NCBI RefSeq assembly: GCF_037137075.1
Contig: NZ_JBBBNV010000050.1
Location: 1 to 12,794, forward strand
DNA length: 12,794 bases
Origin: JBBBNV01 sp037137075
GTDB lineage: Bacteria > Bacillota > Bacilli > Paenibacillales > NBRC-103111
Direction of reading: 5' to 3'
Each line of letters begins with the position of its first letter. Positions within the stretch are counted from its first letter, which is position 1. Below the pieces are notes generated by a model, which searched no databases, was not told where the DNA came from, and was given only the letters and a program-made list of their open reading frames with translations. This document shows positions 6,757-12,794 of this stretch, in pieces. Position numbers and translations under genes: made by a program.

Positions 6757-7191
6757 ATGGCATTTCAATTCGAACAAGCAGTGGAAAAATTGAAAACGAC
6801 CGGCGTGCGTATGACGCCGCAGCGGCATGCCATTTTGGCCTACCTGCTGGATACGATGTCCCATCCAACCGCAGATGAAATATACCGCTCGTTAGCGGAC
6901 CGTTTTCCGAGTATGAGTGTGGCAACGGTATATAATAACCTGAAAGTGTTTATTGAGGCCGGTCTTGTAAAAGAGCTTACTTACGGAGACGACTCCAGCC
7001 GGTTTGACGCTGACATGTCTGAGCATTATCATGCTATCTGCGAGCAATGCGGCAAAATCGTCGATTTTGAATATCCTAAACTTTCGGATGTAGAAAAAGA
7101 AGCTTCCCGGCAATCCGGCTTTCAGGTGAAAGGGCATCGTCTGGAAGTGTACGGTGTCTGTCCGGAGTGTGCAATTAAATCCTGTCATTAA
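6757..7191 (+). CDS. perR: Peroxide-responsive repressor PerR (Fur family)
   Basis: PerR is a dimeric metal-dependent DNA-binding repressor. With bound Fe(II) it senses hydrogen peroxide by His oxidation and then releases genes such as catalase, ahpCF and mrgA. From ATG 6757 it has 144 residues. The winged helix region contains GVRMTPQRHAIL and the recognition segment SVATVYNNLKVF. The regulatory metal ligands are all present: His36, Asp84, His90, His92 and Asp103. The structural zinc site has Cys95, Cys98, Cys135 and Cys138. His36 and the close match to B. subtilis PerR argue against Fur or Zur. GTG 6748 and ATG 6751 are also in frame; ATG 6757 is favoured by GGTGGG (6743-6748) at eight bases and by the family N-terminus. 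It is followed by a strong terminator, so it is monocistronic. Confidence 0.95.
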   Translation: MAFQFEQAVEKLKTTGVRMTPQRHAILAYLLDTMSHPTADEIYRSLADRFPSMSVATVYNNLKVFIEAGLVKELTYGDDSSRFDADMSEHYHAICEQCGKIVDFEYPKLSDVEKEASRQSGFQVKGHRLEVYGVCPECAIKSCH

Positions 7192-7204
7192 ACAATCGTT
7201 TGCG

Positions 7205-7233
7205 AAAAGCAGCCCTCAGGGGCTGCTTTTTTT
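7205..7233 (+). terminator. perR terminator
   Basis: AGCAGCCC (7208-7215) pairs with GGGCTGCT (7220-7227) around a 4-base loop, followed by seven T (7227-7233). A preceding AAAA extends the stem and may allow weak termination from the other side. Confidence 0.9.
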
Positions 7234-7266
7234 GCTGGATGACTAACAAGCTTTCTTTGGAAAAGC

Positions 7267-7395
7267 ATGGCGAAACGTACAACGGATTCACGGATTAAAG
7301 CCAGCGAGTCATTTAAACTATCGTTCGGCCGGCGGTTCATTATGCGGACAAGCGTATTAGATGGCTTTGCTTATCAAATGGGATATCCCTTGTAA
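7267..7395 (+). CDS. Possible 42-residue basic small protein
   Basis: An ATG at 7267 opens 42 codons ending in TAA at 7393. The product starts MAKRTTDSRIKASESF and is basic. The upstream GGAAAAG is only a weak ribosome binding site. The C-terminal part (RRFIMRTSVLDGF) vaguely resembles the tail of family 2 glycosyltransferases, so it could also be a gene remnant. I have no firm family match. The stretch 7396-7478 shows no strong sigma-A promoter for the next gene. Confidence 0.2.
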   Translation: MAKRTTDSRIKASESFKLSFGRRFIMRTSVLDGFAYQMGYPL

Positions 7396-7478
7396 ACGGA
7401 ACTGAACCTATCAACTGGAGGGCACACCGTTTACAGGATATAGGTTATACACAAATCTGATCACAGTAGGGGGAAAAC

Positions 7479-9221
7479 ATGGATTATCAGTTCGCTTCCG
7501 TTCAGCGGAGGCGCCGCAGGCGACGCAGAGTTACTTCCATTGTTGCATTGTTTCTAATGATTGTGACAGCTGCGTATGTATGGATGGACAAGTATTGGCC
7601 GAATTCCGAGCGGGTGAATCCGGATTTCGGAGGCGTGGACAAGCCGATTTATTATGCAGGGGAGCTTCAAACCTCAACGGCACTGGGAAAGAAGGAAGGT
7701 CTTAAGCTGCCGCTTGAATTAGTGCAAGATCTGCTCGATCCGAATATTGTTTATGAAGAAGCGAGCAATTCCGTCATCATTACAACGAAGGACAAGGTAA
7801 TTCGTCTCAAAACAGATGTGCTCACAGCGATGGTGAATGAGAAGCCGCTGCAGCTTCATGTACCGGTGGAGCAGACGGCCAGCAAGCAAATTTATATTCC
7901 GATCAGTCCGCTTGAAACGTTTTATGGCGTCCAGATCATAGAGTCCGAGGAAACCGGTGTAGTTCGTCTTATTAAGCAAGGAGATGTTCTGCCATGGTCG
8001 GCAGTATCTGCGTCGGCAGCGGGGAATGACCCAAGTAAGCCGGTTCCACTTCGGCGCGGTCCTTCGATTAAGGAGCCTATTGTAGCGGATGCGACGATAG
8101 GTCAGCGTGTCCTGCGCTGGGAGAATCAAGGGGAATGGGCCAGAATACAGCTTGAAAATGGTGTCACGGGCTACATGAAGCAGGCCCAATTGGAGGAGCA
8201 GGACGCAGAGACGGTCCCGGCTCCGAAGACAGAGGAATCCTTTGAAGCGTGGAAGCCGGCTGCAGGAAGCAAAATTAATTTGATCTGGGAGCAGGTGGAG
8301 CGCAAAAATCCGGATACAGCCACTATTCCCGATATGCCGGGTCTCAATGTGATTAGCCCAACCTGGTTTCATCTGCTTGACGAAGAAGGGAACCTCAAAA
8401 ATAACGCTGATCCCGAATATGTCAAATGGGCGCGTGACCGGGGCTATCAGGTATGGGCGCTGTTCAGCAACAGCTTCGATCCGAAGATGACCTCAGAAGC
8501 ATTATCGACGTATGATAAGCGGATCAAAATGATTAAACAACTGCTCGCGTTTGCGCAAATGTACAAGCTTCAAGGCATCAATATCGATTTCGAGAACGTA
8601 TATTTGAAGGACAAGGCCAAGGTTACTCAATTTGTACGGGAGCTTACGCCGCTTCTTCATCAACAGGGGCTTGTAGTTTCGATGGATGTAACACCAAAAT
8701 CCACGAATGAGCAATGGTCCATGTTCTATGACCGCAAGGCGCTGGCGGAATCCATAGATTACATGATGGTGATGACATATGACGAACACTGGGCAAGCAG
8801 TCCCAAGGCGGGATCGGTCGCTTCACTGCCCTGGGTGGAGTCAAGCATCACCCGCATTATGAAGGAAGATCAGGTGCCTTCCTCCAAGCTCCTGCTCGGC
8901 ATTCCGTTTTATACACGGATTTGGACGGAGACAGTGAAGGACGGCAAGACACAGGTCAGCTCCAAGGCGGTGACTATGCCGACTGTGGAAGGTATGATCA
9001 AGAATAAGGGATTGAAGCCGCAGATGGACGCCGCAAGCGGCCAGCAGTATGTGGAGTATACGGAAAATGGCCAGACCATTAAGATCTGGCTGGAGAATGA
9101 ATTGTCCGTAAAAGCCCGGGCTCAACTGGTGAACAAATATAATTTAGCCGGTATCGCTTCCTGGCGCCGCGGCTATGAGAGGCCGGAAATTTGGGATGTT
9201 TTAAAGGATAACTTGAAATAG
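7479..9221 (+). CDS. Membrane-anchored GH18 family hydrolase with stalk and SH3 domains
   Basis: The protein has 580 residues. It starts with a short cytoplasmic end holding eight consecutive Arg (10-17), then one membrane helix (about 18-36). Residues about 70-165 look like a copper amine oxidase N-terminal-like stalk domain and about 185-238 like a bacterial SH3 domain (VPLRRGPSIKEP ... GYMKQAQL), which often bind cell wall. A linker leads to a glycoside hydrolase 18 domain (about 262-578). The catalytic motif is GINIDFE with Asp370 and the acid Glu372. The first Asp of DxDxE is Asn368, as is common in the spore-lytic YaaH/SleL-like branch. The segment YMMVMTYDEHW (429-439) is also typical. 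It most likely cuts N-acetylglucosamine linkages of peptidoglycan, possibly during sporulation or germination. GGGGG lies about six bases before ATG 7479. It is followed by a strong terminator. Confidence 0.88.
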   Translation: MDYQFASVQRRRRRRRRVTSIVALFLMIVTAAYVWMDKYWPNSERVNPDFGGVDKPIYYAGELQTSTALGKKEGLKLPLELVQDLLDPNIVYEEASNSVIITTKDKVIRLKTDVLTAMVNEKPLQLHVPVEQTASKQIYIPISPLETFYGVQIIESEETGVVRLIKQGDVLPWSAVSASAAGNDPSKPVPLRRGPSIKEPIVADATIGQRVLRWENQGEWARIQLENGVTGYMKQAQLEEQDAETVPAPKTEESFEAWKPAAGSKINLIWEQVERKNPDTATIPDMPGLNVISPTWFHLLDEEGNLKNNADPEYVKWARDRGYQVWALFSNSFDPKMTSEALSTYDKRIKMIKQLLAFAQMYKLQGINIDFENVYLKDKAKVTQFVRELTPLLHQQGLVVSMDVTPKSTNEQWSMFYDRKALAESIDYMMVMTYDEHWASSPKAGSVASLPWVESSITRIMKEDQVPSSKLLLGIPFYTRIWTETVKDGKTQVSSKAVTMPTVEGMIKNKGLKPQMDAASGQQYVEYTENGQTIKIWLENELSVKARAQLVNKYNLAGIASWRRGYERPEIWDVLKDNLK

Positions 9222-9296
9222 CACTTTTTGTTCATTCATCATTTTCGTATTCTTCTGAGAAGTAGCTGGTAATGGCATAGCTTTTCATGCTCAGGC

Positions 9297-9346
9297 AAAA
9301 AAAGCCGGCCCGATAACTGCGTATGGCAGGTTCGGGCCGGCTTTTT
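9297..9346. terminator. Strong bidirectional terminator between the GH18 gene and ygzB
   Basis: AAAAGCCGGCCCGA (9300-9313) pairs perfectly with TCGGGCCGGCTTTT (9332-9345), and CTGC/GCAG pair in the loop. The plus-strand side ends in TTTTT and the left side begins with a run of seven A, so it can serve both convergent genes. The 75 bases between the GH18 stop and this hairpin hold nothing recognised. Confidence 0.92.
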
Positions 9347-9459
9347 AACTAGCGTACAGGGCTGCGTCGTAAGAAGCTATAGTTGACCAAATGAAACATT
9401 AGTAACGTAAAACATCAGATTGAAGCTCTTTTCAGTATCAGGCTTCTTCAGCAGATTTA

Positions 9460-9864
9460 TTATGATTTCGAACCATCCGGTTGAGCGCCTGCTCTGCCAC
9501 CGGCTTCTAGAGCGGCCTCCGTGGTATCCTCGTAAGGCTCTGTCGCTAATTTCGGGTCCAGGGTTAAAATCGTTTTGCAATACATACAGCGGTCCGTTTT
9601 GCCCAGCATCTTGGTTTGTCTGCCGCACTCCGGACATTCCAGCATAACGGCGCTTGTCGAGAGCATTCCGGCCCAGAAATAAATGGCCATGCTTCCCAGC
9701 AGCATAATCATGCCCAGAACCATACTGATGGCGGCAATGATTTGCCCGCCGGCCCAGTTGAATACAATCCCCGCCAGTCCCAGGATCATCAAGCCCATTC
9801 CCGCCATAGTAAGGAACAGTCCCCACAGCCGGAACTCATTAATTTTACTGCTTTTAAAGAACAT
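9460..9864 (-). CDS. ygzB: YgzB-type membrane protein with zinc ribbon (UPF0295 / DUF2614)
   Basis: The function is not known. From the ATG at 9864 the protein has 134 residues: a short basic start (SSKINEFR), two membrane helices (about 14-36 and 42-66), then a cytosolic zinc ribbon with Cys77, Cys80, Cys93 and Cys96 (LECPECGRQTKMLG ... CMYCKTILTLDP). This matches B. subtilis YgzB in order and wording. The acidic, Ala/Gly-rich tail after residue 105 is variable. I chose ATG 9864 over ATG 9888 because AGAGGA lies about seven bases upstream of it and the N-terminus then fits the family. In B. subtilis ygzB follows perR; here it is inverted and separated from perR by the GH18 gene, but the perR-ygzB-ygxA neighbourhood is kept. 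Confidence 0.88.
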   Translation of the reverse strand: MFFKSSKINEFRLWGLFLTMAGMGLMILGLAGIVFNWAGGQIIAAISMVLGMIMLLGSMAIYFWAGMLSTSAVMLECPECGRQTKMLGKTDRCMYCKTILTLDPKLATEPYEDTTEAALEAGGRAGAQPDGSKS

Positions 9865-9926
9865 AAGCCTGTCCTCTTCCCGTTTCATATAGTTTCCTTT
9901 TTACCCGGCAGGAAAATCCGTTTCCA

Positions 9927-9952
9927 TGTAGAATCTTCTTTAGTGTAGAATC
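9927..9952 (+). repeat. Direct repeat TGTAGAATC in the ygzB-ygxA divergent region
   Basis: TGTAGAATC occurs at 9927-9935 and 9944-9952, 17 bases apart. The second copy contains TAGAAT, the best -10 candidate for ygxA; no good -35 is seen. It may be an operator with two half sites on nearly the same DNA face, or chance. Confidence 0.35.
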
Positions 9953-9978
9953 ACAGATCCCAAGTCATGGAGGCCTTC

Positions 9979-10851
9979 ATGGAAAGGTTGATTCAACAAC
10001 AACTGCTGCAGCACTACGAAAGTAATCCTGCCGTGATCAGCGTAAGTGCTGTATCCAATCCGACACGTTTTAGCCCACTGACCGACGCATTCGACTTACT
10101 GCTGCTTATTGTGACAGATCAGTCCGAACAATCACACTCACTTTATCATTATATAAAAGACGGATACCGGATACAAGAACGTTGGATTGGCACCAATGAT
10201 TTGGAAAGCGGGCTCTTGACGGGCGATAACCGCCGTCTCATTCAATGGATTTTGAAGGGGGACATTGTGCTGGACCGGGGATTGTTTATGGAGCGCCTGC
10301 GACATAAGCTGCTTGAATTTCCTATTGAGCTCCGCGAACGAAAGCTGTTTGCCGAGTTTAATCATTTTTTGCACAGTTACCTGCAGGCCAAACAATATCT
10401 TCAAGAAGAGCAAACCCTGGATGCGTATTCAAGTACGCTTGAAGCACTGCACCATTGGGCGCGAATCGTCATCATTGAAGAGGGGTATCATCCGGAGCTG
10501 TCGGTCTGGGCGCATGTCAAACGGGTTAATCCAGGAGTATACAAGCTTTATGAGGAATTGACGCTAAGCACTGAGACGCTTGCGCAGCGGGTAGAGCTTG
10601 TCCTGCTGGCTTGTGAGTTCTCGGTTATGTCCAAAATGGAATCATGCTGTTCTCTGCTGGTACGGCTGCTGGAGAAGCGTGAGGAGCCATGGACGGTGGA
10701 GGACCTGCAGTGTGAGCCGGATCTTGCTTTGACCCATGCGGATTTGTCTCTGCTCCTGAACAAGCTTGTCCGTAAATCGCTGATTAAAGAAGTCGCCGTC
10801 ATGGGAGATGCCGACCTCACGCATTTGGAATTAAAATATACGAAAATATAG
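9979..10851 (+). CDS. ygxA: YgxA-type nucleotidyltransferase-like protein
   Basis: From ATG 9979 the protein has 290 residues. It fits the Bacillales YgxA family, annotated as nucleotidyltransferase-like; its substrate is unknown. The N-terminal part (about 1-110) has the arrangement of a minimal nucleotidyltransferase fold, with TDAFDLLLLIV holding Asp36 and Asp39 as possible metal ligands. The canonical GS before them is not evident, so activity is uncertain. The middle (about 115-240) is all-helical, HEPN-like, and the C-terminus (about 240-285) could be a small helical or winged-helix region. ATG 9979 is chosen because GGAGG (9969-9973) is spaced five bases before it; ATG 9967 overlaps that site. 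It is divergent from ygzB and followed at once by the thiamine riboswitch promoter. Confidence 0.82.
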   Translation: MERLIQQQLLQHYESNPAVISVSAVSNPTRFSPLTDAFDLLLLIVTDQSEQSHSLYHYIKDGYRIQERWIGTNDLESGLLTGDNRRLIQWILKGDIVLDRGLFMERLRHKLLEFPIELRERKLFAEFNHFLHSYLQAKQYLQEEQTLDAYSSTLEALHHWARIVIIEEGYHPELSVWAHVKRVNPGVYKLYEELTLSTETLAQRVELVLLACEFSVMSKMESCCSLLVRLLEKREEPWTVEDLQCEPDLALTHADLSLLLNKLVRKSLIKEVAVMGDADLTHLELKYTKI

Positions 10852-10858
10852 CCGCGTG

Positions 10859-10867
10859 TGCTATACT
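10859..10867 (+). promoter_or_regulatory. Extended -10 promoter of the thiamine unit
   Basis: TGCTATACT is an extended -10 (TGn plus TATACT, five of six). It lies eight bases after the ygxA stop and 18 bases before the riboswitch begins. No clear -35 is seen, which is common with an extended -10. Confidence 0.6.
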
Positions 10868-10884
10868 AGTAAAAACATCATATG

Positions 10885-11010
10885 AACCACTGGGGGAGCC
10901 GAGTAGTGCCTCGGTTGAGAAAAGAATGCAAATTCTTAGACCCTTGGAACCTGTTGTGCGTCTTGTTCAGAACAAGCGCCCTGGATCATACCAGCGTAGG
11001 GAAGGTGGAA
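10885..11010 (+). promoter_or_regulatory. TPP riboswitch (THI element)
   Basis: This RNA element binds thiamine pyrophosphate and turns off thiamine genes. The conserved blocks are present in order: the GGGGGAGCC start of the element, TTGAGA (10915-10920), GACCCTTGGAACCTG (10939-10953) and CTGGATCATACCAGCGTAGGG (within 10981-11001). P1 is formed by CCAC (10887-10890) with GTGG (11005-11008). An AAGAAT/ATTCTT stem (P3 region) and an extended GCGTCTTGTT/AACAAGCGC arm are also visible. AAGGTGG (11002-11008) can also pair with CCAACCTT (11046-11053, one bulge), giving an antiterminator when TPP is absent. It controls thiS-thiG downstream. Confidence 0.92.
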
Positions 11011-11043
11011 GTCGCAGCTGCAGTAACCTGCATTCGATCTCCT

Positions 11044-11068
11044 GCCAACCTTAAGGGTTGGCTTTTTT
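11044..11068 (+). terminator. Riboswitch-controlled terminator
   Basis: GCCAACC (11044-11050) pairs with GGTTGGC (11056-11062), followed by six T (11063-11068). Its 5' arm can alternatively pair with the 3' strand of P1 of the riboswitch, so TPP binding should favour termination. Confidence 0.9.
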
Positions 11069-11334
11069 GTTGGCTAAGATACAGGGGAACGCCGTGCAGG
11101 CCTTATTTGGCTGCTCGTTTGTCAGGTAAGCCCGTGAATCGATAGGCTCTCCAATCCTTGTTGGAAGGCGTTAAATCCTATCCAGCGTTCAAGTGGCTGT
11201 AATTGGAATTACACGGGCGGAGGTCTGGGCAGCTAAAGACAGGAGGCACATCAATTGTAGGAGACGGACAGACGCAGCAGGGAACCGGAAAAGTATGATA
11301 AGTGGTTAGTGTGCATGGCAGAGGAGGGTTGACA
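11069..11334 (+). other. Structured leader between the riboswitch terminator and thiS
   Basis: This 266-base stretch has no convincing reading frame. GATAGG (11141-11146) pairs with CCTATC (11177-11182) around an inner TCCAA/TTGGA hairpin (11150-11154 with 11161-11165). TGTAATTGGAATTACA (11198-11213) is a 7-base inverted repeat with a GG centre that could be an operator or a small hairpin. AGGAGG at about 11242-11247 is followed by TTG TAG, a start-stop pair. It may be the remains of a deleted gene such as thiO or tenI, but I could not match any protein. Confidence 0.4.
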
Positions 11335-11535
11335 TTGAAGCTTGTAATTAACGGGGAACAGCGCGAAGTAGATTCTGTGGCGACTCTTGCCGATTTATTG
11401 GTTTTGTTTAAGCTGGAAAACAAGATTTTGGTTATCGAGCTGAACCGGACCATTGTAGACCGGACGGCTTATTCTGCAACCGAGCTGTCGGAAGGCGATC
11501 AAATTGAGATTGTTCATTTTGTAGGCGGAGGGTAA
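11335..11535 (+). CDS. thiS: Sulfur carrier protein ThiS
   Basis: ThiS is a ubiquitin-like carrier. Its C-terminal Gly-Gly is adenylated by ThiF, turned into a thiocarboxylate, and delivers sulfur to ThiG for the thiazole ring of thiamine. From the TTG at 11335 it has 66 residues, the family size. LENKILVIELN and the end EIVHFVGGG are characteristic. The TTG is chosen because GAGGAGGG (11321-11328) lies six bases upstream and the N-terminus MKLVINGEQREV is the expected first beta strand. The in-frame ATG 11302 would add 11 residues spanning the ribosome binding site. thiG follows after 60 bases. Confidence 0.93.
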   Translation: MKLVINGEQREVDSVATLADLLVLFKLENKILVIELNRTIVDRTAYSATELSEGDQIEIVHFVGGG

Positions 11536-11595
11536 GGTTGTACGCGGAAACAAAGCCGAATTACACCTTTTTGTGAAGAGAGAGGAGTATTAACA

Positions 11596-12369
11596 ATGTC
11601 TGATACATTAAAAATCGGTCCGTACGAGTTTAAATCCCGCTTGCTGCTGGGAACGGGCAAGTTCGCGTCCATCCCGGTACAGAGTGAGGCCGTCGCTGTT
11701 TCTGAGGCTCAAATTTTGACGTTTGCCATTCGCCGTCTCCCGATTGATAATCCGGATGCGCCCAATTTCCTGGAGCAGCTTGATTTGAAGGCATACACCC
11801 TGCTGCCTAATACGGCCGGGGCCTACACAGTCGAGGAGGCTGTTCGAATCGCTCGCCTGGCAAAAGCCTCGGGGCTTTGCGATATGATTAAGGTAGAGGT
11901 AATCGGCGATCCAAGAACCTTGCTGCCCGACCCTGTCGGAACGCTGGAGGCAACAAAAATTTTAGTGGATGAAGGCTTTATCGTGCTGCCTTATACCTCG
12001 GATGATCCGATTTTGGCGCGGAAGCTTCAGGAGGCGGGAGCGGCGGCGGTTATGCCGGGGGCATCTCCAATCGGCTCTGGTCAAGGAATTGTAAATCCGA
12101 ACAACCTCCGGTTCATTATTGAAGAAGCGAAGGTGCCGATTATCGTGGATGCCGGCATTGGAGCGCCTTCAGATGCAGCTCTGGCGATGGAGCTCGGAGC
12201 GGACGGCGTGCTTTTGAATACGGCGGTATCCGGGGCTGATAATCCGGTGCAAATGGCGCAAGCATTCAAGCTTGCAGTGGAAGCGGGCCGGCTTGGTTAT
12301 TTGGCAGGGCGTATCCCCAAAAAGCGCTATGCATCGGCCAGCAGTCCTGTTGAGGGCATGATTGAATAA
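11596..12369 (+). CDS. thiG: Thiazole synthase ThiG
   Basis: ThiG is a TIM-barrel enzyme that joins 1-deoxy-D-xylulose 5-phosphate, dehydroglycine and ThiS thiocarboxylate sulfur into the thiazole phosphate of thiamine. The protein has 257 residues, normal for the family. The Schiff-base Lys99 is in CDMIKVEVIGD. Other signatures are LLLGTGKF, the TLLPNTAGAYT segment, VMPGASPIGSGQG and VDAGIGAPSDAALAMELGAD for phosphate binding. The ATG at 11596 has GAGAGGAG about seven bases upstream. It is the last gene of the riboswitch-controlled unit and is followed by a very stable terminator; no thiF or thiD follows in the window. Confidence 0.96.
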   Translation: MSDTLKIGPYEFKSRLLLGTGKFASIPVQSEAVAVSEAQILTFAIRRLPIDNPDAPNFLEQLDLKAYTLLPNTAGAYTVEEAVRIARLAKASGLCDMIKVEVIGDPRTLLPDPVGTLEATKILVDEGFIVLPYTSDDPILARKLQEAGAAAVMPGASPIGSGQGIVNPNNLRFIIEEAKVPIIVDAGIGAPSDAALAMELGADGVLLNTAVSGADNPVQMAQAFKLAVEAGRLGYLAGRIPKKRYASASSPVEGMIE

Positions 12370-12389
12370 TACAGGGCCTTCTGTATATA

Positions 12390-12456
12390 GGGCAGGTCTC
12401 CGTCAATGTCATGAAGCTAAAATTAATGACATTGACGGGGTGACCTGCCCTTTTTG
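12390..12456 (+). terminator. Very long terminator after thiG
   Basis: GGGCAGGTC (12390-12398) pairs with GACCTGCCC (12442-12450), and after a small asymmetric bulge CCGTCAATGTCAT (12400-12412) pairs with ATGACATTGACGG (12426-12438). This gives 22 pairs and a 13-base loop. TTTTTGTTT follows. It closes the thiSG unit and insulates the promoters that follow. The 190 bases between it and the next promoter show no gene. Confidence 0.9.
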
Positions 12457-12643
12457 TTTATTATACGCCCAGTATGAGCGAGTCTCCGCCGCGGCCCCCT
12501 TCCGGATTTACTCCGTAGGGAATTCTAAATCCAACGACGAAGAGACGTGCCTTGAATTCCGCTTTCTATAAGGCTTTCTCGACTATAACTTCTGTATTAA
12601 AGCAGCTTTGAGAAATAAGCCTAAAAAAAATTTGCCGAAAAGC

Positions 12644-12673
12644 TTGACCATATGCGAAGTCCTATGGTATATT
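12644..12673 (+). promoter_or_regulatory. Upstream promoter (P1) of a probable rRNA operon
   Basis: TTGACC (12644-12649) and TATATT (12668-12673) are 18 bases apart, with an A run (12623-12630) upstream. A second promoter lies 118 bases on. The leader contains a GCCG/CGGC hairpin (12681-12694). Confidence 0.6.
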
Positions 12674-12722
12674 AATTCTCGCCGCTAAAACGGCACACAT
12701 CGACAAAAGCTGCAAGTGCTGC

Positions 12723-12740
12723 TTCGAGCTTCGGTTCGAA
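12723..12740 (+). other. UUCG-loop hairpin in the leader between the two promoters
   Basis: TTCGAGC (12723-12729) pairs with GTTCGAA (12734-12740), seven pairs with one G-T, around the very stable TTCG tetraloop closed by C-G. It lies 21 bases upstream of the second -35. Such hairpins fit the leader of a stable RNA transcript. Confidence 0.55.
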
Positions 12741-12761
12741 AAAAGAAATTAAAAAAAGTAC

Positions 12762-12791
12762 TTGCAATCGAGTAGGCGAATGTGTTATATT
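12762..12791 (+). promoter_or_regulatory. Downstream promoter (P2) of a probable rRNA operon
   Basis: TTGCAA (12762-12767) and TATATT (12786-12791) are 18 bases apart. An A-rich UP-like tract (12739-12757) lies directly upstream. Tandem promoters with such tracts are typical of Bacillales rRNA operons, and ygxA is next to an rRNA operon in B. subtilis. The transcribed genes are beyond the window. Confidence 0.65.
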
Positions 12792-12794
12792 AAA

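Noticed and set aside
10882..11145. Plus-strand 87-codon frame
   Set aside because: It runs through the TPP riboswitch and its terminator, so it is not coding.
11302..11334. ATG 11302 as the thiS start
   Set aside because: The extra residues span the GAGGAGGG ribosome binding site of TTG 11335 and do not belong to the ThiS fold.
12362..12571. Plus-strand 69-codon frame after thiG
   Set aside because: It overlaps the end of thiG and reads through the long terminator hairpin; it has no ribosome binding site.
1..12794. CRISPR array, prophage, integron, tRNA or defence system
   Set aside because: No regularly spaced repeats, integrase, tRNA cloverleaf, toxin pair or nuclease cluster is visible. 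The window is mainly housekeeping genes.

Overview
The window reads as chromosomal housekeeping DNA of a Gram-positive, spore-forming Bacillales bacterium, most likely Paenibacillus or a close relative. This is inferred from strong Bacillus-type GatCAB, PerR, MsrA/MsrB and ThiS/ThiG sequences, AGGAGG-type ribosome binding sites, TTG starts, the gene order perR ... ygzB-ygxA ... (rRNA promoters) that resembles the B. subtilis perR-ygzB-ygxA-rrn neighbourhood, and moderate GC content. No species can be named from sequence alone.

Layout. Positions 1-221 hold no recognised gene, only a terminator-like hairpin. At 222-602 lies an unrecognised 126-residue protein gene followed by a branched terminator. 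A sigma-A type promoter at 744-773 then drives gatC-gatA-gatB (863-4193), the tRNA-dependent amidotransferase that makes Gln-tRNA(Gln) and/or Asn-tRNA(Asn). A fused msrA-msrB gene (4329-5330) repairs oxidised methionine. It converges on a minus-strand type I signal peptidase gene, lepB (5594-6136), and between them sits an unusually long nested hairpin (5333-5437).

A roughly 500-nt stretch without a convincing gene follows. It ends in a strong promoter that carries a PerR box, then the peroxide regulator perR (6757-7191) and its terminator. A membrane-anchored GH18-family hydrolase with an Arg8 tract (7479-9221) ends at a strong bidirectional terminator shared with the minus-strand ygzB-type zinc-ribbon membrane protein (9460-9864). 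Divergent from that is the ygxA-type nucleotidyltransferase-like gene (9979-10851).

The last part is thiamine biosynthesis. A TPP riboswitch with an intrinsic terminator (10885-11068) precedes a structured 265-nt leader, then thiS (TTG start, 11335) and thiG (11596-12369), closed by a very long terminator hairpin (12390-12456). No thiF, thiO or tenI is next to them here. The final 150 bases carry two tandem strong promoters with an A-rich UP-like tract and a UUCG-loop hairpin, arranged like the promoters of an rRNA operon that would begin just past the window edge.

Two themes recur: oxidative-stress defence (perR, msrAB) and RNA-level or intrinsic-terminator regulation. I did not find a clear undescribed system. 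The least explained items are the long nested hairpin, the structured leader before thiS, the 126-residue protein, the intergenic stretch before perR, and the Arg8 anchor on the GH18 protein.
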